Below are positions 24,601-34,720 of a stretch of 63,326 nucleotides of DNA, piece by piece. The stretch's first letter is position 1. Every line of letters starts with the position of its first letter. This DNA comes from Ectocarpus siliculosus (Eukaryota; Sar; Phaeophyceae; Ectocarpales; Ectocarpaceae), in NCBI GenBank assembly GCA_000310025.1, contig FN649741.1, forward strand, positions 2,727,368-2,790,693. Direction: 5' to 3'. The notes under the pieces are model-generated. The model was not told the origin of the DNA. It ran no database searches and saw only the letters and a program-made list of their open reading frames with translations. The position numbers and the translations under genes are program-made.

Positions 24601-27308
24601 CAGGCGTGCACGCCACGTCCTCGTCGTTTGAGACCGCGCCACAGGCTCGCCGCGCTCTTGCCGGTAAGATTTCTCAGCCCCCCGCCTTCCTTGACGAAGA
24701 GTCCGAGGATCAAGGACGCGTCGCTTTGGTTGAAACCGTCTCGTTGGTGCTTGTGTTGAAGCGGCGCCAACATTCCTTCCTCCGCTGTGGGTGCTGCTCC
24801 AGCCTGCGGACGGAACCTAGGCGGAGAGATGATGCTACATGTGCTCCCAGAAATTTCCGATACTTGGCTGCCCGTTTCACTACTCCAACATCGACCACCA
24901 TCAACCACACCCTGCTGTTGTTCCAGCCTCTCAAGCTTCCGATGAGCAAGCTCTCCTCTGGCCCGGCGCACAGCTCCAGCTACGTTGGCGCCAGAGACGA
25001 GCCCATCCTCTTCGATGCACTCCAGAACGAGGTTTCTCTGCTTCGCATCCAGCTGCAGCTCCGAGAACAGCAGCGCTCCAAGCTGCGCCGTCGTAGCTGT
25101 CTGGGTCTGGTCTCGTTTCGCGTCGCGTTTTCGCTTGGGAGTTGGCTCCGAGGAATGTACGATGGTCGACGTGGCTGCGTCCTGAACGAAATCGTGAGCC
25201 GTTATTTTGCGACTTTCGAGGTGACGCCCAATCGCAACAAGTGATGGGATTGCTGCGGCTGGTAGTCGCCCCCGGACAAACTTGTCGACCCGCGCATTCC
25301 GAAAGACGGTCATCACGTCTTGGAGGTCTATGTGCCCCTGGCCATCGACGTCAAACAAGCTCACGGCGACGCTCAGCTTCTCGTCGGTGAACTCGTCGGC
25401 CGATTCCTGGATGAGCGTTTTTGCCTTGCGACGACGGTCTTTTTGCCGCCATACCCTCTGAAGGCCCCTCAAGATCCACAAGACTCTTGCGGCCGAGCAT
25501 GGGACGGCTGCTGCCCCAGGGCCGCGAATACCCCCCGTCTGCTGCCCGTCCCGATTGATGCAGCCGGGTGCTCGCGAAGCGGCGGATTCTAGTGCGGCCA
25601 TGATAAGTGGTAGCGGGCGCAGAGCCTTTGACTGCTGTGCATCGGTCGTCGGTATATGATCCGCCGGATTTGACGGCAGCCCTCCTTGAGGACGACCTCC
25701 CGCCTTCTCCGCATCCATCAAAAAGTCTGCGAGAGAACTAATCTCTGGATCCGTGATGTCTAGAAAGTTTATTCCGGCCTCCTGCTCAAGAATTCGCTTC
25801 TCGCTTGCGTTTTTCTTATATCGCTGATGCTTCCCTTGCCCCTCGACTGGCGCTTGTGCCGAGAAGAGCGTGAGGGGAGCCAGCAACGCCGACTGCAATC
25901 GAGTGACTGCTGTTGAATCAAGTGGCGGGCGCGGCTGGGGTCGGGGCAACCTGGTCGACTGCCCGTGAATCTTTGTACGATGGCGCGCCGCGCGGAAATT
26001 CCTGAGGCCATCATGTAGGTCGCCAAGAGTAACATAGCCGTGACCATGAACGTCGAGGAAGGCCATTAGATGTGTCAGCTGGTCATCTCGGAGGACTAGC
26101 TGGCGGTTCACCAGTGCCTCTTTCAGCTCCGACCGGGTCAAAACGTTGTCGCGGTTGCTATCCATCTGCGGAGGACAGCAGAGCGCCGTTCGACAACGAC
26201 AAACAGATCAAGCCAAGATGGCAGTATTCCGAACACTGCAGCGCTCCGCCCTACCTACAATATTAATCCGTATTCCGGCATTATGATTTATGGTTTTCTA
26301 CTAGGCTCACAAAAAACAGTGCTATACTCTACCTTCTCGCTCATTGGATTAGCCCCGACCAGTAGACTCAATTGACGTGCATGTGCGCTTTGGCAACTAA
26401 TTGTCATGCACTTCGCATGTAAACATGCTGGGAACCAAAAGACGGCTGACCCCGCTTATTCGTCAGAAATGTACACCGAAAGGCGTGTAGACTGGCACCA
26501 GAATAGATGGAACAAACAGACGTGCAAAGACGGCCACCAACACTCCGCCACCCTTTTCATTACAGGTAAATAATACGTCTCGCTTCAAAGTACGCCAACA
26601 ACTTTGTTCGGCACTCACCAGGTTGAAAAAGTCTCGTGTACGCATTGATTTCCCGTCAACCTGAGCTGCGAACGTCTCTAGCACATGGTCGATGATTCCT
26701 TGCTCGCCAGGCGAGAGCAGCCGCATCTGCATGTTTAGCTCACGCTGGCTTAGCGTCGACATCATTTTCTTGGGCACTTCTTGGCCTGATCTAGGGAACT
26801 TTTTGCCTCTGCCAACTCGAGTCTTCCGTCTGGCACTGCCGCGTACAGGCCCAACGCTTGCTGTGCACTCGTTGGTTCTTGGAGTCGACGAACGTGCGAT
26901 AGATGCCCCAGCGTCCCGCGCACTGCAGTCATTCTTGGCTTTCAGCAGCCCTTTGGAAAAATGACCATCGGAGCGTGTGTGTACTTTGTCATCCGCCACT
27001 TGCAGGGCTGCTGAGCGGGGCTCTGTTCTGGGCACCGCCTGGTTGCCAGCACCGCCGCCGGCGTAGTGCTTCGCATCGGCTTCATTTCTACAGAACTTCG
27101 ACTTGCTCCGCAGTCGTCTTCGACGCTTCTTGATTGCCCTGGGTTGGTTTACCCCCGCTTCCTGCTGGTTATAGTAGTAACAGGGGGGAATATTGGCCAC
27201 TGACCCTGCTGGACATTGGTCTGATACAGGATCACCGCCATAGAGCTGCCTCGCAGCACGAAGGGAGTGAGTGTCTGCGGTGCGACCAACAGCCGACGCA
27301 GGGTGCAT
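18610..27308 (-). CDS. multi-EF-hand / multi-IQ motif protein
   Basis: Probable Ca2+-responsive scaffold. Exons: 27308-26619, 26165-23889, 23635-23468, 23143-22864, 22415-22288, 21561-20818, 20385-20305, 19768-19679, 19485-18610; about 1,777 residues. All junctions keep phase, but the second-to-third needs a GC donor at 23888. Without it, translation stops at 23883 (AAG GCA TGA) and there may be two genes. EF-hand loops: MDSNRDNVLTRSE, DVHGHGYVTLGD, DVDGQGHIDLQD, DPCGEGSITQEV (degenerate), DTNRSGGVDPTE (across an intron), DKGKSGALGVND (across an intron), DTNGDKSIHCEE. The C-terminal third holds eight IQ motifs (two in small exons 20385-20305 and 19768-19679, six in the last exon), four on a 33-residue repeat with core VKIQSVARGRLAR. 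Alanine/arginine-rich helical stretches link them. No signal peptide or membrane segment. Start ATG at 27308. I do not know a named orthologue. Confidence 0.75.
18832..19228. repeat. 99-bp coding tandem repeat (IQ units)
   Basis: Four units at exact 99-bp spacing (CCCTCTCxCG words at 18832, 18931, 19030 and 19129) encode 33-residue repeats, each with one IQ motif. Unit similarity is high at DNA level, implying recent duplication or conversion inside the gene. Confidence 0.9.
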
Positions 27309-27715
27309 GAGGCTTTCCTCTGTCGAGTAACACCAGGCTCACTCCCCGTGAAACGTCACATACACGCGCCTAGCGCCGACGCTGATGCCATCGAGAGGGT
27401 CATACAAGCAGCAGGGAAGAATGATCTCGGCGCCATGTACGGCGTGGTTCGGGATGTGCGGCATAACTTGTTGTTCCTGCTCGCGTTCAAGGGGAACTTT
27501 CCTGCGGTGGAACCTCGGACTAGTGTTTGACGTTTGACGTTTGACGTTTGACCCTCGAACCTCGAACCCCGATCCCCGAACCCGCACAACTAACTACTGG
27601 CATTTCGCATTGCTGTGTGCTATCTCTTTTTGGCGGGAGTTGTTCTACGTGGTGCACTTGGCATCGAAACGCTTCAAGAGAGGCTGATACACTTTAGCAC
27701 CCGTATTTGACGGAG
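27309..27715. promoter_or_regulatory. divergent (bidirectional) promoter region
   Basis: 407 bp separate the start codons of the EF-hand/IQ gene (leftward) and the calmodulin-like gene (rightward). It contains four head-to-tail GTTTGAC heptamers at 27525-27552, creating three TGACGT words of the kind bound by bZIP factors, then CCTCGAAC/CCCCGA repeats. No TATA box is clear. The regulatory role is inferred from position. Confidence 0.5.
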
Positions 27716-29441
27716 ATGTCCCGCTCGGGTGCTGCTGCATCAGTTATCGGCAGAGTCGTCGGTCATGTGTCCCCGCCTAGGTCGCGCGTTACAGGCGAAA
27801 GAGAGCTCACGGCAGAAGAACAAGATGAAATAGTGCAAATATTCAAGGTAATCTGCAAAGGGGTGTACATGATGATATACTTCTACTGGATTTTTCGGGA
27901 CCTCGGTTACGAGGAGGGTGACGTAGCGCACGGAAAATCGCTCATCATGTGACAGTCAAGTTCGGGAGCAAATGCCTGCAGCACAAATTGTACTGGTTCA
28001 ATACAAGTGGAAAGTGCAGAAAGTGTATATTCTGCACAGGAAACACTCACCACAGCGATCTAGGAGACACAGACAACAATCTGCCACTTTGCCCAACGGA
28101 CGACTTCGCCGCAGGCCCTCGCTTACGTTGTGTGTGAAATTTGCTGGCTGGTCAAACAAATGCCGGTCTTCTCTTTCCCGAACAAAGCTGTGTGACGTGA
28201 ACGGAGATGGGTCAGTCACGAAGTCCGAGCTGAAAGATGCGCTTTGGTCACTGGGGCAGAATCCGACCGAGGAAGAGACCGACCACATATTTCGCGAGTA
28301 CGATGCAGACAAGACAGGCACACTGGATTTCAACGAGTTCAGGCTACTTATGACGGCAAGGCTCACGTACAAGGTGGGTCTCTTTCCCCCTCCTTTGCAG
28401 CTGAGACATCGTCCGTGTTGTATATTCAAGGGCTTGGTTGGAAGAAATATCGGAATTTGGAAGATATTCGCAGTATTGCACGTGTGCGTAGCATCGAATT
28501 TTTATTGCGAAACATGGAGCACCAAGTACCGGTATTGTATCGAAAGGTCCATTGCAGCCACACAAAGAAGAACAACACATATGGTGCATCCGACGGTACG
28601 CTGGTGAGAGCACCCCGAGTACAGGAATGCGTGATATAAGGCCCTTTCTCTTTATACTCAGGGCAACAGCGCAAATTGGCCAGGTCTGAGTTCCCGGTGC
28701 GGTTTGTGAAATATTCACTAGGTGGTCTATCTCCATGATGAGGTCATGGCGTGGGGATTCACGAAGATCTCTGCTTCGAAACGATTACAGCAACCATCAG
28801 AAACATCGTACTCGATCATGCTTGCGAGGGAAGAGAGTATATGCTTTAGGTCATTCCGGGCATTGTTGTTGGGCCTTGAATCTCTGGGAGAAAGGTCCCC
28901 CTTCGAAGAGAAGAGCTGGAATGCCGTAGTACACCTTTGCTATCCTACAACGGACGGCAAGCAAGTCCGGAGGCTCGACATTCTGCTGATGAGGCTTCAG
29001 CTTTATATTCTTCTCAAGGCTGACTAGCCGCCATCAGGCAAAGTGCGTCTTTCGTGCAAACAGGGGGACCAGGTGCGAAACGTTCGTGCAGGCCCGTATC
29101 CTTAAACCACCGCTATTTTGCTACGGGCTGGTCGGCAGCACAAAACACGTGCACTTGATCATTTCCACTACTGTACTTTCCTCTCTCTCTCCCGCCGCTT
29201 CCCATGGGTACCTAATACTTGCAAACAACAGAACACACGGGCGGAGTTTGAGGATGCTTTCCGAGCAATCGATCACAACAAGGATGGAAAGGTCGACATA
29301 ACAGAGCTCAATAGGCTCATGGTTGCGACAGGGTTTGGACTGACCAACCAAGAGTTGAAAGAAATTTTCGGCTTCTTCGACAGTGACGGCAGCGGGAAGG
29401 TAGACATGGCAGAATTTTTGGACTATATGATGGACGCGTAA
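27716..29441 (+). CDS. calmodulin-like protein, four EF-hands
   Basis: Ca2+ sensor of the calmodulin/centrin superfamily. Exons 27716-27847, 28188-28373 and 29232-29441 join in phase 0 with GT-AG introns and give 175 residues. Four canonical loops are present: DVNGDGSVTKSE, DADKTGTLDFNE, DHNKDGKVDITE and DSDGSGKVDMAE, each with acidic residues at positions 1 and 12 and glycine at 6. The protein ends MMDA. Calmodulin is about 149 residues; this one has about 25 extra Ser/Arg-rich residues at the N-terminus before the conserved ELTAEEQDEIVQIFK helix. The N-terminal extension is more centrin-like, but the loops do not separate the two groups. It is divergently paired with the EF-hand/IQ gene. 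Confidence 0.92.
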
Positions 29442-30826
29442 CAAATGCATGATGCACAGCGTTGAAAGGCAGGTAAGAGATCATGGGCGAGTGCACTGTT
29501 TGTAGCACATGTTCAGAATGACGGCGATGCCAAACTATTGTAAATACTGGGCAATTCTACTCTCATCAATCTGCGAGTTCCCATGGTCTTCGCCGTGCTC
29601 GTTCACTGGTTTTGAACTCTTTCGAGAAAAAATGATCAGGGGCCAGTGAAAAGGAAAGGTGGCAAAGTTGACATCAGAACGCATGTGCAGAAGTAGGAGA
29701 AAAGTACGTGCCATCCACGCAACACATAAGTCACTTGAATGAAGTAGCACAAGGCGCGAGGTTCTCTGCGTGGGTAAGGAGGTCCCGGGTGATGAGAAAC
29801 GCTGATGGGGTTGCTCTTTCGATCACTATCTCGCTGTTTGATGAGCGTGCGCGGCGCCTTCTTGTCGGGATTGCACAAGGCGGAATCAAGGCGCAAACGT
29901 TTCGTGCTTCGTCTTATGAAGCCAAGACTCAAATCAGTCGAGGTTCCGCCCCACGCTCCATGCAAAGAGAGGACAAAGCGCAAGGTCTTGGCCTGGACGA
30001 CGTTTGGCAAACTTCCGTCCCAGTGTAGACCGAAATCGTGACGCAACTGCGATTCCGTCAACCGTTCGTCGGATATTGGGTGCCATGTTCGCCCCGCGGA
30101 GGAGGTATCGACCGCGTTAACGCCAGGCGACCGCGGGGCATCCACGCGGCAACAAGTTTCGGTTCCCAAGAGACGAAAACGGACCGCAGACGGCGATTGA
30201 CGCGGTGGGAAACCAAAAACTAACGGCAGTTGTCCGAAAATATTACTGGACCGTGTGTTAGGGGCGGCCAAGCATGCACGATAGGAAAGTACGAAGGTGA
30301 AAACGCTGATCGGCAGCAAAGCCTTAGACTATCATAGCCCTATTGGGGGCATTTGACTTACAAGAATGTTAGGTACCGACGGGGCAGGAAGGATTTGACT
30401 ACTGATGAGTGTTGACTGGCCTCCTGTGTGGCTCCAGCTGCTGCCCAAAACATATGCAAAACAGGTGTAGACTGGCGCCCAAAACAGGTCAACGAAAACA
30501 CACGCAGACATGCAATACTGACAAAAATTCATTACTGAGCTCGGTAAGCGCGGTCGATGCCAACAAAATATACACACACACACTCCAATTCTCGACCGAC
30601 GCCGTTGGTTGCGCGATAACACGTTTGGAAAAAGGTTATGATGAGACGATCGTCCACTTGAACTTTCCCCTCTGCCCACTTCCGAAAACGGTCATGCTAG
30701 GTAAAACATACCCCCGACGCTCAGGTCCTCTCTGATCTTACTTACAACAGAAGAGCTCGGGGTCGGGGGGGTCGGGGGGTTATCCATTTACGGGCTACAT
30801 ACAAAATCACAAAATCCACGTTACTT
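29442..30826. other. convergent intergenic region
   Basis: Lies between the 3' ends of the calmodulin-like gene (plus) and the truncated haemoglobin gene (minus). A 684-nt minus-strand frame (30319-29636) is open but begins at TTG and shows no known domain or splice partner. No gene is supported. Confidence 0.5.
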
Positions 30827-31575
30827 CTAGATCTTCGGGCAAGATTCGGCCATTTTGTTGTGGTAATCGACCAGGTTACTGGGGTTGGACATATCCTTGC
30901 CCGCGACCAAAAAGAACGCCATGTGCGAGAAGTAGGCCATCAGCAGTCTCTTCGATTCTGCGTCCACCCCCTCGCTCGCATCGATCGCTGCCTCCATGTG
31001 CTTTGTGTAACGATACCAAAGGCAACGCAGAACGAGGGAAGGAAGTCGAAAGCGCAGGTCGGTGAGAAGTGTACAGCTCCCCGTCAAAATGTCGAAAGTT
31101 CAGCACAAGGGAGAACTTGGGCGTCGCCGACGTGGCATTACGTCAACGGAGTCGTAGTATGGCCGTCTAGAGACTGATTCGCTCTTTGCTGTGACAAAGT
31201 ATATACTAGACTATTATATGACGTATCCCTGCAGAATTGTAGCACCACTACGATGAAGGTCCCGCTGCGTTGTTGTTCCCGGCATAGGCTTGCGGCGACA
31301 GGCTGAAAGCGGCCTGAGGTCATTTAACGTACTCCTTGTACCTCACTGACGTGTGTCACAAAGCCACGTTCTTGTTTTTTCTCAAATGGCGTGTGTCACG
31401 AAGCAACTGCAAGACTTTCTCGCGACGAACACGCCATACCTCAAGCCATCGCGCGGCTGATTTCGGGTTCAGGTCATACGGCGAGTGCCTGTGGATCAAC
31501 CGGTAGTGCTTGCCCTTCCTCTTGGTGTACAATTTGGGGCCGCCGAGTCGTTCGACGAGGAAATCCGCCTGCACG

Positions 31576-31613
<38 letters not shown>

Positions 31614-32911
31614 ATTGTTGTTGTTGATGATGATGTTGTTGTTGTTGTCTTCACATAAAAAAATCGTTTTGGTCTCTACTCAGTACTGTACCTTCAAATA
31701 TCCGTTATCCTACTGGTCCAATTGACTCGGGCGCCTTTTGTGTTCAAAGGCCATCAACCCCCAAAGAGGGTGCACAATTCTAAAAACCAAATGGAAACTA
31801 ACGGGCAAAACAGCAAATCAGTTCCCGTGGTCTGTGACGGGGTATGCGGCGACGCGCGACATATTTCCCAAGCCCAACGTCAACTCATCCGACGAAAAAG
31901 GAGACGAAAAACAGAGCTGAAAAAAACACAACACCCCTGCGTGGCGAAAGCAACATTACGACGGAACAGCGCCTTGCAGAGAGACCTGCTTCTTCCGCCA
32001 CGGGTGCCGATCCCACAACGTGCGATCGGCGAGACCGGGCGACTGTCTAATCCTGAGCACAACCGGAGAGTACCCCATTCTTATCGAGTGCCGACAGCAA
32101 TAGAAGGAGTTCGCAAATCCGTCTTTTTTTCGTCACAAAACACGACAAAGTTCCTATAATTCCTGCGAAGCATATGCCTACACCGGAGCCAATCCGCTCG
32201 CTCGGAGGGGGAGCAGGAATAAGCCGCTCACCTGGTTTTGAACAGCTTCCCTCTTTGTGGAAGCCGAGAAGATCGATCTGAACCACTCCTCGTCGTCAAA
32301 GACCCTGCGTTCGCGCGCACGAGACTCATGATGTCAACAACAACAAACAGGCGACGTAAGAAACACCTTGCAACATTTGAGGGCTGGTGTTAAGGTGTTG
32401 CGACGTCCCCACGCAGGGCTGGCTACGTTGGGCGCTCGGGAGGCAGGACGTGTATATCGACAGCACGATTCGCTAAATCAGAGCAAGTAAGTGGCCACAC
32501 AATCAAACCAGTCTGGCAACAGCAGCAGCAGGAGCAGCGGCAGGTACACCAGCACAGAGCGTGAAGTACTTCTGACGCCCTCTCGACCGTTCGGGATACC
32601 CCACGCGAAAACACTAACCACGGGGAGAATGCACACAAGAGGCGAACCAAATACCGTACTGGTACAATCTTTTGCTTTGAAATAAAAAAATCTCGGCGCA
32701 AGTGCGGAAGGCGCGGACGGACGCCACGGCTGAAAACATATCCGCCCGAAGTAAAGCCTGGCCTGTACACCTACCTGTCGTAAAACAACGCCGATATCCC
32801 TTCGATTGTGTCCTGGCCAAGGCGCTCGAAGAGGGTCGGCTTGACCTTGTCCAATGCCACGCTCTCCTCCCGGGTAACCCCGCTCCCCGCGAACGCACAT
32901 GCCGTGAGTGC
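30827..32911 (-). CDS. group II truncated (2/2) haemoglobin, 5' end incomplete
   Basis: Haem protein of the TrHb2 class, probably for O2/NO chemistry rather than transport. Exons: ~32911-32775, 32304-32232, 31568-31440, 31000-30827, all in phase with GT-AG introns. The joined protein reads through SGVTREESVALDKVKP, LFERLGQDT, FYDRVFDDEEWFRSIF, EAVQNQADFLVERLGGPKLY, the proximal-histidine region IHRHSPYDLNP, RWLEHMEAAID and FSHMAFFLVAGKDMS, ending CPKI. This matches the plant GLB3 type, including the B10 tyrosine region, GGPxLY and the G8 tryptophan. No in-frame ATG occurs in the first listed exon, so a short upstream exon is needed. A frame at 33505-33330 with EAPRIVEKNKEFFDRV is a weak candidate. 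Intron 2 ends in (AAC)n directly before the 3' splice site. Confidence 0.88.
31570..31650. repeat. (GTT)n microsatellite
   Basis: A long GTT array with a short TGATGATGATG insert. On the haemoglobin coding strand it is (AAC)n and runs right up to the CAACGTGCAG acceptor of the exon starting at 31568, where a pyrimidine tract would be expected. Confidence 0.95.
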
Positions 32912-34720
32912 CTTGTGTGTTCGGCGGCCGAAACGACAAAAAGAAAAGGAAGTAAGAGGGTGTGGCTTGAGATGCTTGTGGGGGCCACTTTTTCCCCCGA
33001 CCCCCCGACCCCGGGTTCTTAAAAACGCGAACAAAAACGCTTTTTGGGCAATATTGTTCAACATTTTGTTCAAACGGAAGATAGGCGCTGTGGTCGCCCG
33101 AGTTATCTGGGACTCCACGTTGACACATACGATTGAACCCATCCGTATGGACGGGCTGAAGTGGTCTAGGGAGAACGCTACAGTTTGCGCCTCAAACAAA
33201 CTCATACCCCTGCCCGAGATCAACCCTTAAATCTCAGGTTCGCTTCCGGCCGGGAGCGGGCACATCCAAACAAAGGAGGGAAATGTATACTGTATACATA
33301 ATGGATGACCTTCAGAAAACATTATCGTCCCCAAGACCCGGTCGAAAAATTCCTTGTTTTTTTCCACGATCCGCGGCGCTTCGGCAGTCGGGACAATGTC
33401 TCGTCCGACTTGGAGGGAAAGCAGGGGCCTCGACAACAACAGCAGTATCGGTCCATCAGTCGCGTGTGCGAACCCGACTGTGGGTTTGGAAGCCGTCGTA
33501 TGCATACATCATGACAGCATTATTGCCCGAAATGGGACCTATCGGGCACCGATTACTTGTTAGTATAGCACGATCCGCCACCTCGGCCAGGTTGCATTCC
33601 AGCAAGACAGGAGCGTGTTAATCGAGGCTTCCGTTCCAACGCGCACAGAGAGACCCTAATAGGAAATCCCGGGAGAGTTGGAAAGCGCATGGTCTACTGC
33701 TGTAAACCTACTTACTGTTGTGTCTTTCGGCACACCCACCAACCTCCACCACCGACAGAAACAATGTCAGAGTTTCGTGAGGCCACGGCATGGTGCTGTG
33801 ACTCCCTCGATCTCCCGTGATCATCGTGTGCGGTCGGTGCCTAGCTACCGCGGTAAACAAACTGCTGGTGTACTGCTGTGGATGCGGAAGGATGCGAGAG
33901 GTTGTCTGGCAGCTGTGAAATGGCGTGTCCCACCGCAGCATACATGGAACCAACAGCGTGACGAGATCAAGCTCCAAAGGTTGCCGTATGCAACTACTCC
34001 TTACTCTGGGGTGGCCGCAATTGGCACATAGCGATGTCATATTGAGACCACTTGCCGCCGAGCACTCGTGCAAACATAGCAGTACCCGCGGCTTGACTCA
34101 TCAACTGGCAGCAGGCTTGAGGGTTTGAATATTCAAATTTCACGTAGACACGCAGAGACAAGAGGACGAGAAACCGATAGAGACAGAGACAGAGACAGCG
34201 AATGATGCAGCAGAGTTCGTACAAGTATTAGCAGAGCAGCTCAAAACGTTGTTGTGCCATATGACTGCTACTGCTACATAACTGCTAGCTGCTGGCGTAC
34301 CCCGTGTATCATCTGGTGCAAACGCAGAGCGAACACGGCGTTATTGTACAAGTCGGTTCCTGATCTTGGAAAGTCTCACCTGCATTGTCAGCCCCAATAC
34401 TCAGCGGTTAGGTTCTTCCACTCTTCCTCTCCTCTTTCTCCCTCTCTCCTTTTCCCCTCGCTCTTGCGTGTGAGCTGCTGTCACCGAGCCAGTAAGTGCC
34501 TCGCCGTGCCGACGTGAATTCGGCAGCTACGGGTTGTTTAATTACGCCGCATTTTTCATCCCGCGCTGCCTCCCCCCCCCTCGTCCCACAAAACCCTCTG
34601 CTGCTCACCATTCGGACAGTTCCTGACTTGGTTCCCCGGGCGAATCCCCCCCAAACCCACAACACGCTGGTCGCCTCGTCACCATATTTCCGCTCTCTCG
34701 AGCAAGGGCATGGGAGAGAG
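32912..34720. other. divergent region between haemoglobin and IBTK genes
   Basis: Should contain the missing first exon and promoter of the haemoglobin gene and the promoter of the IBTK-like gene. The minus-strand frame starting at ATG 33505 has a hydrophobic stretch and an amphipathic segment and could be a targeting-peptide exon, but no convincing donor follows it. Plus-strand CT-rich sequence lies at 34420-34460. Nothing else is recognised. Confidence 0.4.

Noticed and set aside
29636-30319. 227-codon minus ORF between two convergent genes
   Set aside because: Starts at TTG, has no recognised domain, no splice partners and mixed composition; may be chance or a decayed gene.
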